From UBA2136 sp047635695 (lineage in GTDB: Bacteria > Pseudomonadota > Alphaproteobacteria > UBA2136): a stretch of 40,320 nucleotides of DNA. Position 1 is the first letter of the stretch; the number at the start of each line of letters is the position of its first letter. The stretch spans positions 1 to 40,320 of the forward strand of contig JBLILN010000014.1 in the NCBI GenBank assembly GCA_047635695.1, in the 5' to 3' direction. A model generated the notes under the pieces. The model had not been told where the DNA came from and did no database searches. It saw only the letters and a list, made by a program, of their open reading frames with translations. The translations under genes and the position numbers were made by a program. Positions 26,420 to 35,702 of the stretch are shown piece after piece.

Positions 26420-28279
26420 ATGAATGCACGTAGCTTACTTATTGTTATCGGCGTAATTTTTATTGGTATTGCCACCTTACTTTCACTTCAAATTTTAGAA
26501 ACAGTTGATAAAGAGCAAGAGCAAACACAATTTATTGCCTTAGCAAACTCAGCGACAGACAATGCTGACAAGCTTTCAGCGCTTATATACAAAGAGCGTA
26601 TTATTGCCGTTGCAGCTATTGGTGCACAAAACAAAAAAAATAAAATCAAAGAACAAATCATTGAAAATGACAAAGCTTTTAAAGAATTTACGGATATTAT
26701 CTCCTCCTCAGATATTTACAATACAAGTAACCTCACACAAATTTCGCTAGAAAAACTAAAACAAACTTACAACTCACAAAAAACAGCACGCTCACTTGTT
26801 ATAGGTAACAACATAGAAGTTAATGCTTGGTTAAATGTTATAGAACAAACTTCCATCGCATTATCACAAGTTAAAAAAGCCTTGTTTACACCACAGTCCC
26901 CTATTCAAGAAGGTATCTTTTTAAATACACTCGTAAAACCAATTATTTCAAATATTGAAAATTTAACCAATAAAGAACAAACATTTATCGTTAATCTCCT
27001 CGTCCAAGAAACAGAGCTCACAGACGAAGTAAAGGTCACGATTGTAAATATACGTGAACAATATTTAAATGAAATGCAACGCATTGATCAAATAGCTGAG
27101 TCAACATTATTACCGACAACTGTGAAAGAAAAAATTACAGCTATGAAAGAAAGCCTTGACGAAATGGAGGGCATTAAACGTAATTTATATACAACGCTTC
27201 TATTTGGTTTTGGTGACAAGCCAACAATTGACGACTTTATGCAAATCACTACTTCATTAAATAGTAAAATCCATGAAGTTGCTGCAGCCATAAGTATGCC
27301 AACAGCAGAAACAATGAACAATGTTCTCACTACTCAAGATAGTAAAAAACAATTTATGGTAATGTCTGCTATTGCCTTAGCACTGGTATTGGTCGCTATT
27401 GCAATACTTGTTAAAATTCGTATTTTAGACCCATTAGGTCGACAAGTTACGTTAAGAAATGGTTTTGAAAGCACTGTCAAAAACCTTATCGATGAGGTTC
27501 AACATAAAATTTCTAACGTTAGTGTAGCTACAGAAATGCTTTTAGATTCCGGTAAAATTGTCCGCACAAATATATCTAATGTAGAAAGTGGCGCAAACAA
27601 TACTGATATTAACGTACAAGCTGTCGCAAGTGCTATCCATGAGTTAAATGCGTCTGTTATTGAAATTAACAATAGCATGGAAAATGCGAATGGTATGATC
27701 AACAGTGCAACTTCAAGAGCAAGTGACACTCAAAAATTGATGGCCAACCTTGCAAGTTCAAGTGAACGCATTGGTGATGCTGTTAATATTATTAGCCGTA
27801 TTGCAGACCAAACTAATTTACTCGCATTAAATGCATCAATCGAAGCAGCCAGAGCAGGTGATGCTGGCCGCGGCTTTGCCGTTGTAGCAGAAGAAGTGAG
27901 AAGCCTGGCAGAAGAAACTGCAGGTGCAACACTTAAAATACAATCCTTTGTAGAAGAGATACAAAGAGAAAGTGGTAATGCACAAATATCTATTGATGAA
28001 GTTTCAGCACAGATGATTAAAATTAATGATATTTCATCTACCGTTCAAGTTTCAATATCTGAACAATCTTCAGCCATCGAAAATATTGCGCTCAATGCAA
28101 CAGACGCATCAGATGCAACAAACGAGGTACGTTCAAATATTGAGAGCATTGTTGCACTTATCGACCAAAATGATACAACATGCGGCGAAATGGCTACAAC
28201 TGTAGGGGATTCTGTAACAACAGTACAAAACCTTTCAGATACAGCTGTAAACTTCCTAGATGAAATGAAAAAAATATAA
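26420..28279 (+). CDS. Methyl-accepting chemotaxis protein with a large helical periplasmic domain
   Basis: A 619-residue chemoreceptor. TM1 is at residues about 6-26. A long, mostly helical periplasmic domain follows (28-310), containing many charged helices (EVKVTIVNIREQYLNEMQRI), similar in style to nitrate/nitrite-sensing (NIT-type) helical sensor domains. TM2 is at 313-332. The cytoplasmic signalling tip IADQTNLLALNASIEAARAG is at 461-480, followed by DAGRGFAVVAEEVRSLAEET. There is no clear HAMP between TM2 and the signalling coil. The C-terminus (FLDEMKKI) lacks a CheR/CheB tether. It lies downstream of the TonB receptor and may report ligand arrival. The ligand is unknown. Confidence 0.9.
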   Translation: MNARSLLIVIGVIFIGIATLLSLQILETVDKEQEQTQFIALANSATDNADKLSALIYKERIIAVAAIGAQNKKNKIKEQIIENDKAFKEFTDIISSSDIYNTSNLTQISLEKLKQTYNSQKTARSLVIGNNIEVNAWLNVIEQTSIALSQVKKALFTPQSPIQEGIFLNTLVKPIISNIENLTNKEQTFIVNLLVQETELTDEVKVTIVNIREQYLNEMQRIDQIAESTLLPTTVKEKITAMKESLDEMEGIKRNLYTTLLFGFGDKPTIDDFMQITTSLNSKIHEVAAAISMPTAETMNNVLTTQDSKKQFMVMSAIALALVLVAIAILVKIRILDPLGRQVTLRNGFESTVKNLIDEVQHKISNVSVATEMLLDSGKIVRTNISNVESGANNTDINVQAVASAIHELNASVIEINNSMENANGMINSATSRASDTQKLMANLASSSERIGDAVNIISRIADQTNLLALNASIEAARAGDAGRGFAVVAEEVRSLAEETAGATLKIQSFVEEIQRESGNAQISIDEVSAQMIKINDISSTVQVSISEQSSAIENIALNATDASDATNEVRSNIESIVALIDQNDTTCGEMATTVGDSVTTVQNLSDTAVNFLDEMKKI

Positions 28280-28329
28280 TCAATGTACTTTAGTGTAGGT
28301 TATCTTTTAAAAATGCACATATCTGCGCT

Positions 28330-28343
28330 ACACTTAAAAGTGT
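28330..28343. repeat. Short palindrome in the chemoreceptor/TRAP gap
   Basis: ACACTT AA AAGTGT, a perfect 6-bp inverted repeat in the 185-base gap before the TRAP binding-protein gene. There is no T-run. It could be a transcription-factor site. A TATAAT at 28396-28401 is a possible -10 for the following gene. Confidence 0.3.
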
Positions 28344-28464
28344 CATTATATAAAATTGAAACATAATGGATTTTTATTTTAGCGTAATTAAGTGTTATAA
28401 TTTTATTATAAAATGTCATTATTACTTTAAGATAACTTAACAATAAAAATAAAAGATACGTACG

Positions 28465-29514
28465 ATGAGATGGAAACTAATATTTTTACCAATTATGCTT
28501 CTGAGTGCTTGCCAGCAACAAGACAAAAACACTGAAAATGAAGTGGTTAAGTGGGACCTACAATCACAGGCAAACCTTAACAGTATTGATTTTATTGAAC
28601 TAGAAAAACTGGCTGAAAATATAAAAATAATGTCTAAAGGACGTTTTATTATAACGGTACACTCTGCAGGAAAAATAATTTCAGGATCAGATGTTATTGC
28701 ATCTGTCGCTAAAGGGCATATACAAATGGGCAATGGCTGGCCTAATTGGTGGGCTGGGCAAGACCCTTCATGGGCAGTTATGAATGGCGGTCCCTTTGAC
28801 TTTATGAATATTGACTCATCTATCATGTTTTTCTTTGAAGGTGGGGGCACAGAAATGGCCAATGAACTTTCCAACCCAAAAGGTGTTTTATGTCGCCCTG
28901 CATGGTGGACAGGTATGGAATTTGGCCTCTTATCAAAAACCCCTATTCGCGGGTTAGATGACCTTAAAAACAAAAAAATACGTGTTTCCCCAGGCTTGGC
29001 CAGTGAAGTATTTGCCGAAGCTTCGGGTGCCTACGCTATACCACTGGTACAAAATGAAATTTATCCTTCCTTAAAAGAAGGTGCTATCGACGCTGCTGAA
29101 TGGACAACCAGCAACGGTGTGTTGAATTTAGGCATTCATGATTTAGCTCCTTATGCTATTGTGCCTGCTGTTTGGCAACCCTCTATCCTTTCTGACTTTC
29201 TCATCAACCAAGAAGCCTATAATAAATTAGATGAAGATTTAAAAGTGATGTTTGAAACATCCCTTAAAGCTTATACCCTTACAACAACTATCAAAGGTAA
29301 AGTTAAGGATATTGAAGCCATGGAAACACTTCTAAAAGAAGGCCTTAATGTTGACAAATGGAGCCCTAAGGACATTAAAACGTGGAAAACAGCACATGAA
29401 ACTGTCATTCTTAAATATGAAAAAAACCCTTATACAAAAAAAGTATTAGATGAAAAGAAAAAATTTAAAGAAGCATATCGTAATTATTACAAATACTTTC
29501 AGAAGTACGATTAA
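28465..29514 (+). CDS. Lipoprotein TRAP-type (DctP family) substrate-binding protein
   Basis: A 349-residue periplasmic binding protein of the DctP/TakP type. The N-terminus MRWKLIFLPIMLLSACQQQ is a lipoprotein signal with the lipidated Cys at 16, so it is membrane-anchored. Family landmarks: IDFIELEKLAENIKIMSKGR at the start, DVIASVAKGHIQMG, LDDLKNKKIRVSPGLASEVF, and EGAIDAAEWTTSNGVLNLG near the ligand pocket. It resembles the subgroup that binds alpha-keto acids or other carboxylates. No TRAP membrane subunits (DctQ/DctM) are present here; instead a histidine kinase starts 11 bases downstream. I infer that it acts as a ligand sensor for that kinase. Confidence 0.88.
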   Translation: MRWKLIFLPIMLLSACQQQDKNTENEVVKWDLQSQANLNSIDFIELEKLAENIKIMSKGRFIITVHSAGKIISGSDVIASVAKGHIQMGNGWPNWWAGQDPSWAVMNGGPFDFMNIDSSIMFFFEGGGTEMANELSNPKGVLCRPAWWTGMEFGLLSKTPIRGLDDLKNKKIRVSPGLASEVFAEASGAYAIPLVQNEIYPSLKEGAIDAAEWTTSNGVLNLGIHDLAPYAIVPAVWQPSILSDFLINQEAYNKLDEDLKVMFETSLKAYTLTTTIKGKVKDIEAMETLLKEGLNVDKWSPKDIKTWKTAHETVILKYEKNPYTKKVLDEKKKFKEAYRNYYKYFQKYD

Positions 29515-29525
29515 AGGGTTAATCA

Positions 29526-30809
29526 GTGAAGCATTCAACGCGCCTTATTATAATATTAATGTTAACAACCATAGGTTTAATGTCTATATTTGTGGGCGTA
29601 CGTTATATTATAACCGTATCTGATTTTGATAAAAACCTCGTAACAAAAGCCAATACCATTGCCTACCGTGTTGCAAACTCCGTGAAGCCAGCTATTTGGA
29701 ATATTTATAAAAACACCGTAGAAAAAAAATATTCTCAAGATCTAGTTGGCTCCATTATTGACTCTGAGTTTTTAGACCCGCAGGTTCTAGGTATCGTTAT
29801 ATATGGTGATTTTGGTAATGTATTTGTCGCCCAATATAAAGATGAAAACAATAAAATAAAAAATTATATCCCTCAAATAGGTGACTATGTAGAAAACAAT
29901 GCAATAAAGCAGAAAACCTTAAAAATCAAAGATGGCCCTATGACAATTGGCAATGTGCGCATCTATTTAACCAACAAACAAAATGAAGAACATATTCGCG
30001 GTGTTTTATGGTTCGATATATTACAAACCATATTCGTGTCTATATTTTTTGTTGTCTTTTTATTCTACGCCTTAAGAAGAGCCCTTATTCAGCCTGCCAA
30101 AGAATTAGCCATCGCAAATTCAGAGCTAGAAGAGTTCACCTATAGAATTTCGCACGACTTAAGGTCGCCTGTTATTTCCTCTATTTCCTTGCTCAAAGAA
30201 GTGGAATTTTCTATTAAAAAGGGTGAGATAGACGAGTCCCTCGAATGCATTTCATACCTGGGGGATTCTCTTGAGCAGTTAGATAAACTTATCCGAGATA
30301 TTTTGAATATACTTTCCGTAAAAAATAAAAAAGAGACGAGCGAGGTTATCAATTTAGATGAAACAATTGATAATACTATAAGCCTTTTTTCTAGTCTTGA
30401 TGGTATTAAACATATTAAAATAATTAAAGATCTTCAACATACTTGCACAATCAAATCAAAACCAAGCCGTGTAAGGATGATCATTCAAAACCTTACCTCA
30501 AATGCCATTAAATATCAAAATTTCAATATAGACGCATCATATTTAAAATTTAAAACTTATAATGACGATAAAACATTTACGCTTGAGGTAGAGGACAATG
30601 GTCTCGGTATCCCAGAAGAGCAAAAATCAAAAATATTTGGTATGTTTACAAGGTTTCATCCCAAAGTATCATTTGGTACGGGGCTAGGGCTTTACCTTAT
30701 TAAAAAAAGCATCGACTTTATAGGTGCAGAAATAGAATTTGTACCAAAAGAACAAGGTGTCAAATTTATAATAAAAATGAACATTGGAGATAATAAAAGT
30801 GCCCGATAA
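29526..30809 (+). CDS. Sensor histidine kinase partnered with TRAP binding protein
   Basis: A 427-residue membrane kinase with a GTG start preceded by AAAGGG. TM1 is at about 7-27, a periplasmic domain at 30-160 and TM2 at about 166-186. The dimerisation domain has His210 in YRISHDLRSPV. The catalytic domain shows the N box (NLTSNAIKYQN), G1 (DNGLGIPEE), the F box region (IFGMFTRFHP) and G2 (GTGLGLYLIKKSI). It has no HAMP domain of normal length. It lies directly after a lipoprotein binding protein and overlaps the receiver gene by 11 bases. The likely signal is the binding protein's ligand; the output through the single-domain receiver is unknown. Confidence 0.92.
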   Translation: MKHSTRLIIILMLTTIGLMSIFVGVRYIITVSDFDKNLVTKANTIAYRVANSVKPAIWNIYKNTVEKKYSQDLVGSIIDSEFLDPQVLGIVIYGDFGNVFVAQYKDENNKIKNYIPQIGDYVENNAIKQKTLKIKDGPMTIGNVRIYLTNKQNEEHIRGVLWFDILQTIFVSIFFVVFLFYALRRALIQPAKELAIANSELEEFTYRISHDLRSPVISSISLLKEVEFSIKKGEIDESLECISYLGDSLEQLDKLIRDILNILSVKNKKETSEVINLDETIDNTISLFSSLDGIKHIKIIKDLQHTCTIKSKPSRVRMIIQNLTSNAIKYQNFNIDASYLKFKTYNDDKTFTLEVEDNGLGIPEEQKSKIFGMFTRFHPKVSFGTGLGLYLIKKSIDFIGAEIEFVPKEQGVKFIIKMNIGDNKSAR

Positions 30810-31191
30810 ATTAACATTTATGTTCGTTGATGATGATAAAATTTATCAATTTTAATATGCAAGGTTGGTTGAAAAAACAGACTTAGATGTTAAATGTATA
30901 GAGGCCTTTGACGGTCAAGAAGCACTCGACATATTACAGCTTGAATCTAAACACCCCGACATTATATTTCTCGACATTAATATGCCACGTATGAATGGCT
31001 ATGAATTTTTAGAAGCTTACAATAACAAATATGCTGCTACTCATAATAACACCTCCGTTATTATCATTGTCACCTCATCACTACTAAAAAGTGACAAAGA
31101 AAAGTGTGAGCAATATAATTTTGTTAAGGGTTTTGTGGACAAGCCATTAGATCTAGAACTTTTTAAGGAAATTATAGCGCTGCATAAATAA
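30799..31191 (+). pseudogene. Single-domain response regulator with in-frame stop
   Basis: GTG start at 30799, overlapping the kinase stop. The first codons read FMFVDDDKIYQF, the acidic pocket of a receiver domain, then TAA at 30853-30855 interrupts. The same frame continues to 31191 with the rest of a CheY-like fold: the phospho-acceptor Asp59 in DIIFLDINMPRMNGYEF, the switch Thr in IIIVTSSL, and the Lys in FVDKPLD. TTA (Leu) to TAA would be a single-base change. Restart at a downstream TTG (30865) would give a protein without the acidic pocket, which should not be phosphorylated. There is no output domain, so it would act through a partner protein. It ends three bases from the convergent ligA stop. 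Confidence 0.8.
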
Positions 31192-31194
31192 AAT

Positions 31195-33231
31195 TTAAAG
31201 GAGCTTTGAAAACTCTTTTTCGCTCATAACCTTAACACCTAAGTCTATGGCTTTTTGAAGCTTAGAGCCAGCGGCTTCACCAGCAATAACAAAATCAGTT
31301 TTAGCTGAAACACTGCTAGAGATTTTACCACCTAACTGCTGGATGCGTTCTTTTGCTTCACTGCGCCCCATTGTTATTAACGTGCCTGTTAGCACACATG
31401 TTTTTCCTGCAAGTAAACTATCCAATGCGTGTGGTTTTTTGTATGCTTGCGGTATAACACCTGCGTCGAATACCTTATTAAGCAATTTTAAATTATCTTC
31501 ATAGGCAAAAAGATGCTGAATGTTTGATGCTATTTTTTCACCAACACCATCAATTTCTATAAGTCTTTCTGCTTCATCCATTGCAACTTTTTTAAAGTTT
31601 TCGAAGGTTTCAAATTGCTCTGCCAATAACAAGGCCACTTGCACACCTACCATTTCAATACCAAGTGCAGCAATAAATTTTGGTAATGTAACATGTTTCG
31701 CATTTTCGATAGACGTTAAAATATTTTCAACAGATTTTTCTTTAAAACCTTTAATTTCAAGAATATCCATCCGATAATTTTTTAATGTAAAAATATCGGC
31801 CCAGTCCTTAATAAATCCCTGTTCGATAAAAATATCTATTTGCTTTGGCCCAAGACCGTCAATATTTAAAATATTCTTACTCACTACATGTGACATTTGT
31901 TCACGTTGCTGAGCTGGACAAGATAGATGGTTGACACATTTGTATGCTGCCTCCCCCTCTTCTCGCACAAGCACTTGTTTGCATGACGGACATGTATGCG
32001 GGAAGTCAAAAATCTTTGTGCCGCCTGGCCTTTTAGATAAGACAACACTCACAACCTTTGGAATAACGTCGCCTGCACGTTCAACAAAAACAGTATCTCC
32101 AATACGTATATCACGACCAGATACATAATCTGCGTTGTGCAATGTCGCATTAGAAACAACAACACCACCAACAGCAACCGGTGTCAGACGTGCTACAGGT
32201 GTAATCGTACCAGTACGACCAACTTGGACATCAATACCTTCCAGTAGCGTTGTAACCTGCTCTGCAGGGAATTTATGGGCAATAGCCCATCGCGGTGCCC
32301 TTGCAACAAAACCAAGACGTTTTTGTAAGGATAAATCATTTACTTTATAAACAATGCCATCTATCGGGTAACCAAGTTCAAGGCGTTTATTATTTAAAGA
32401 TTCATAGTTTTTCATAATATCATCAACCGAAGAAACTGTTGCGACTTCCTCCACAACATGAAAACCCCACTTATGCATATATTTTAATTCATTTTCATGA
32501 GTTTTATAGTCAATATCTTTTGAAGCATCACCAAATGCATAAGCAAAAAATTTAAGTGGTCGCGACGCCGCCACTGAAGAGTCTAATTGTCGGATAGTCC
32601 CAGCAGTAGCATTACGGCTGTTTGCAAAAACTTTACTTCCTTTTACCACCTGCTCTTCATTTAATTTATCAAAGCCCAGGGCATCCATATAAATTTCACC
32701 ACGCACTTCAATAACAGCGGGAATTTCATGGCCAATAAGATTATGAGGGACATTGGCAATGGTTTTGACATTTGACGTAATATCTTCACCTATTTTACCG
32801 TCACCGCGCGTCAGCGCTTGCACTAAAATACCATCTTCATAACGGATAGAACATGAAACGCCGTCAATTTTAGGCTCAGCAACAAGCGTTGTTATATTGT
32901 TTGTGTTTAAAAAACGTGATATGCGGCTGATAAAATCAGCAACATCGTCTTTAGAAAAACAATTTCCTAATGAAAGCATAGAAACTTTATGAGGCACACT
33001 TGTAAAAGTATTTTTAACAGCGCCACCTACTTGAGTTGTAGGTGAGTTTTTTGTTTTTAGATGAGGGTATTTATCTTCCAAATTCTTAAGTCTATGAAAT
33101 AAGATATCATATTCGCTATCAGCAATTTCAGGCGTATCTTTTTCATGATAAAGCTTATTATGGCGCTCTACATCACGCCTAAGGTCTGTCATTTCTTTGA
33201 TGATTTTTTCGTCTGTGCCGAAGAGATCCAT
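31195..33231 (-). CDS. ligA: NAD-dependent DNA ligase LigA
   Basis: A 678-residue enzyme that seals nicks in DNA using NAD+. The chosen ATG at 33231 (MDLFGTDEKII) has GAGG six bases upstream; a longer frame to 33276 would overlap tilS and lacks a ribosome site. The adenylated Lys is in LVAEPKIDGVSC (Lys121 from this start). The NAD-binding Ia-type region DTPEIADSEYDILFH is near residue 35. The zinc finger CPSCKQVL...CVNHLSCPAQ, the helix-hairpin-helix domain and a C-terminal BRCT domain (LLAGKTCVLTGTLITMGRSE) complete the family order. It is full length and undamaged. It follows tilS by 37 bases and is probably in the same operon. Confidence 0.97.
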   Translation of the reverse strand: MDLFGTDEKIIKEMTDLRRDVERHNKLYHEKDTPEIADSEYDILFHRLKNLEDKYPHLKTKNSPTTQVGGAVKNTFTSVPHKVSMLSLGNCFSKDDVADFISRISRFLNTNNITTLVAEPKIDGVSCSIRYEDGILVQALTRGDGKIGEDITSNVKTIANVPHNLIGHEIPAVIEVRGEIYMDALGFDKLNEEQVVKGSKVFANSRNATAGTIRQLDSSVAASRPLKFFAYAFGDASKDIDYKTHENELKYMHKWGFHVVEEVATVSSVDDIMKNYESLNNKRLELGYPIDGIVYKVNDLSLQKRLGFVARAPRWAIAHKFPAEQVTTLLEGIDVQVGRTGTITPVARLTPVAVGGVVVSNATLHNADYVSGRDIRIGDTVFVERAGDVIPKVVSVVLSKRPGGTKIFDFPHTCPSCKQVLVREEGEAAYKCVNHLSCPAQQREQMSHVVSKNILNIDGLGPKQIDIFIEQGFIKDWADIFTLKNYRMDILEIKGFKEKSVENILTSIENAKHVTLPKFIAALGIEMVGVQVALLLAEQFETFENFKKVAMDEAERLIEIDGVGEKIASNIQHLFAYEDNLKLLNKVFDAGVIPQAYKKPHALDSLLAGKTCVLTGTLITMGRSEAKERIQQLGGKISSSVSAKTDFVIAGEAAGSKLQKAIDLGVKVMSEKEFSKLL

Positions 33232-33268
33232 TTTTACCTCGTTATTTTCCGTAAGAATACAGGAAAAG

Positions 33269-34192
33269 TTACTCAATTTCTAGCAAATAACTATCTTCAC
33301 ACAGAGTAAAAATAACGCCACCCAAAGTGAAGCGTTTTTCACTATTTTTCATAGCCTGTAAAGCACGGTAACGTTTAGATGTTCTAGGTGCTAGCCCGTC
33401 ACCCGTCACAGATAAAATGGACTTTTCAAGCACACGCAAACAAATTTCACTCGGCTCTGTTAAAAAACATGTGTTCAATAAAAGTTTATCACCCTTTGTT
33501 TCACAATTCAGTTTAAATGATTTTTCGCTATAAAATTCGAGCGCATCATCAGCACGTCGAAGCGAGAGTGCACTTTCACGTATATTTTGATAAGTAAGAC
33601 CACTGTCATGAAGTATTTTCTTCAACTTTCGAATACGAATACGGAAAAATTTTGGATTATCATTTGATGGATCAGAAATATATTTAATCTGCTTATTTAC
33701 AAGATAACTTTGCAGTACTTCACGACCAATATGTAAAAGAGGGCGTACAACCTTAACACCTAAGGCATCTGATTGTACCTGCATAGAACTTAAGCCACGC
33801 AAACCACTACCACGTGCGAGCCTCATTAAAAAAGTTTCCGCTACGTCATCCATTGAATGCGCCACCATAACGTAATCAAGGTTATGCTTTAAACACATTT
33901 TTTTAAAAAAAGCATAGCGTGCCAATCGTGCAGCCTGCTGAAGGTTTCCTTCTGTCACAGGTGACTGCCATTTGGCTGAAATAAATGAAATACTTAAGGA
34001 TTCCACATAAGTTCTTAACCTATTCGCCTCTGATTCGCTTTCAGTTCGTAAATTATGATCAAAGTGCAAAACGGTTATTTGCTCACTAAAACCTTGATCT
34101 ATAAGTAAATGCAGTAAAGCCATAGAGTCACTACCACCAGATACGGCGACAGCAATTTGAGTGTTTTTTTGAATATTAAAAGAGATTTCCAT
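33269..34192 (-). CDS. tilS: tRNA(Ile)-lysidine synthase TilS
   Basis: A 307-residue enzyme that changes the wobble C of the CAU anticodon of tRNA-Ile to lysidine so that it reads AUA. The N-terminal ATP pyrophosphatase loop is AVAVSGGSDSMALLHLL at about residues 13-29. Other family features are VLHFDHNLRTESESEA, DYVMVAHSMDDVAETFLMRL with the HxxDD, and RPLLHIGREVLQSY. It is shorter than E. coli TilS (432), lacking the C-terminal TilS_C domain, as in several alphaproteobacteria. It lies between cpoB and ligA on the minus strand; in many alphaproteobacteria ftsH follows it, but not here. Confidence 0.95.
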   Translation of the reverse strand: MEISFNIQKNTQIAVAVSGGSDSMALLHLLIDQGFSEQITVLHFDHNLRTESESEANRLRTYVESLSISFISAKWQSPVTEGNLQQAARLARYAFFKKMCLKHNLDYVMVAHSMDDVAETFLMRLARGSGLRGLSSMQVQSDALGVKVVRPLLHIGREVLQSYLVNKQIKYISDPSNDNPKFFRIRIRKLKKILHDSGLTYQNIRESALSLRRADDALEFYSEKSFKLNCETKGDKLLLNTCFLTEPSEICLRVLEKSILSVTGDGLAPRTSKRYRALQAMKNSEKRFTLGGVIFTLCEDSYLLEIE

Positions 34193-34246
34193 AAATACTA
34201 CCTAAAATAAACCCCTGCTTTAAGTGTATGAATTAAAAGAAATAAG

Positions 34247-35110
34247 CTAGCCTTTAACCTTCATTTCCTCTAAAGCTTTTTCAGCTTTATCAGCCTCAGG
34301 GCTACCTTCAAAGTCTTTAATCAACTTTTTCCATGAACTTTCAGCAAAATCTTTTTTACCCATTTGTTTAAAAGCACTTCCCATTTTTAATAGGTTGGCT
34401 GGAGCCTTAGCACCTTTTGGAAATTTCGATAAACCTGTTGAAAATGAGACAACTGCTTTTTGTGGTTGTTCTTGCACTAAGTAAATTTCACCAAGCCAGT
34501 AATGTGCATTATCTGCTAAATCATGTGATGGGTGACGCTTGATAAACTCCTTCATCCATTTTTCTGAGTCTGTGTAGGATGTTGCAACTAAGAAGTTATA
34601 AGCCTTCCCATATAAATCTTCAGCAGAAATAGCCGTTGGGATTATAGAAGGAGATGACTTCGCACTTTTTTTATTTTTACTTGAAGTCTTTTTATCAGCG
34701 GACTCTAGCTTAGCTTTAACTGCTTTATTTTCACTATGCTTAACAGCAGGTGCTACAAAACTTTGTTTTTTTAATTTTTCAATTGAACCTTCTAGATCTG
34801 TAAGGCGTAAGTCAAAGTCTTTTGCAATAAGGTCCATTTTCTTGGCAAATTCATCAACTGAATAACCAAGTTCTTCAACCGCACCATAAACTTTTTGTGA
34901 CTCCTCTTCAAGGCCACCCATACGTGCTTCAAGATCTGCAAGCATAGTACCGCCTGATGATGTGCTACTGCTATAAATCTTTTGTTCAAGCGCCATTAAA
35001 CGCTGTTTGAGTTTACCAACTTCTGTGTCTTCTTGACCATACGCTAGTACAGGTGCTGTTAGCACCGTTAGAATTGTCATACCTAGAACAATTAGCTTCA
35101 TTTTTTTCAT
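34247..35110 (-). CDS. cpoB: Cell-division coordinator CpoB (YbgF)
   Basis: A 287-residue periplasmic protein. The signal peptide ends near AYG (residue 25). Next is an N-terminal trimerising coiled coil (about 30-110; EVGKLKQRLMALEQKIYSS, LRLTDLEGSIEKLKKQ), a Lys/Ser-rich linker with KKTSSKNKKSAKSS, then three or four TPR repeats (from about 165: DLYGKAYNFLVATSYTDSEK, HYWLGEIYLVQEQPQKAV). CpoB links Tol-Pal constriction with peptidoglycan synthesis by PBP1B. It follows pal, with a hairpin between them, and precedes tilS. The start ATG is preceded by AAGG. Confidence 0.93.
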   Translation of the reverse strand: MKKMKLIVLGMTILTVLTAPVLAYGQEDTEVGKLKQRLMALEQKIYSSSTSSGGTMLADLEARMGGLEEESQKVYGAVEELGYSVDEFAKKMDLIAKDFDLRLTDLEGSIEKLKKQSFVAPAVKHSENKAVKAKLESADKKTSSKNKKSAKSSPSIIPTAISAEDLYGKAYNFLVATSYTDSEKWMKEFIKRHPSHDLADNAHYWLGEIYLVQEQPQKAVVSFSTGLSKFPKGAKAPANLLKMGSAFKQMGKKDFAESSWKKLIKDFEGSPEADKAEKALEEMKVKG

Positions 35111-35140
35111 TCGCCTTATGATTTACCCATATAAATTAAA

Positions 35141-35173
35141 CAGGCTCACGATACCAGAAATATCGTGAACCTG
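35141..35173 (-). terminator. Hairpin after pal, terminator or attenuator
   Basis: On the minus strand, CAGGTTCACGATA, a 7-base loop and TATCGTGAGCCTG form a 13-bp stem with one mismatch, followed by TTTAATTT. It lies between pal and cpoB and probably reduces read-through. Confidence 0.7.
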
Positions 35174-35204
35174 AAAGCGTAAAAAGACTTTTGTTAAGTT
35201 ATTA

Positions 35205-35702
35205 TTAAAACTTAACTACACCGCGACGGTTTTTTTCCCACGCATGTGCATTGTGTGCAGAGTCCATTGGACGTTCTTTACCGTATGAAATTGTGCGGAT
35301 TTTACTTGAATCTACACCAAGACCAACAAGGTATTTTTTAGCTGATACAGCACGACGATCGCCAAGTGCAAGGTTATATTCCCTTGTACCACGCTCATCA
35401 GCGTGACCTTCAACAACAACACTACTTGGGTTTTGCTCTTCAATACGTTTTGCAATAGCTTTTAAACGAGCTTGTGATTCTACATTAAGTGCCGCACTAT
35501 CAAAACCAAAGTGTACTTTATTACCAGTATACATCGCAGCAACTTTGTTTAATTCAGTTTTTGTAGGTGCAGTCTTAACTGGAGCTTCATAGCTTGCATC
35601 AGCAGCATCTGTGCTTGAACCGTCGCTTGGCATTGTTGAACATGCTGAACATGCTGACAACAAGGCGAGTGACGCAACTGATAATGACAATTTTTTAAAC
35701 AT
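35205..35702 (-). CDS. pal: Peptidoglycan-associated lipoprotein Pal
   Basis: Start chosen at ATG 35702, giving MFKKLSLSVASLALLSACSAC, a lipoprotein signal with the lipobox LSAC; a longer frame to 35750 would put 16 extra basic residues ahead of it. The OmpA-like peptidoglycan-binding domain follows: VHFGFDSAALNVESQARL, VVEGHADERGTREYNLALG and ISYGKERPMDSAH, ending NRRGVVKF. It anchors the outer membrane to peptidoglycan and works with TolB, which is not upstream here. The neighbour upstream is icd, so the usual tolQRAB-pal arrangement is broken. It is intact and surely essential or near-essential. Confidence 0.95.
   Translation of the reverse strand: MFKKLSLSVASLALLSACSACSTMPSDGSSTDAADASYEAPVKTAPTKTELNKVAAMYTGNKVHFGFDSAALNVESQARLKAIAKRIEEQNPSSVVVEGHADERGTREYNLALGDRRAVSAKKYLVGLGVDSSKIRTISYGKERPMDSAHNAHAWEKNRRGVVKF

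Noticed and set aside
465..31191. TAA read as a sense codon (alternative genetic code), since several frames continue past TAA.
   Set aside because: Most intact genes end in TAA at the right place (for example icd-, katG- and rimK-like genes), and other lesions are frameshifts, so decay or error explains the stops better.
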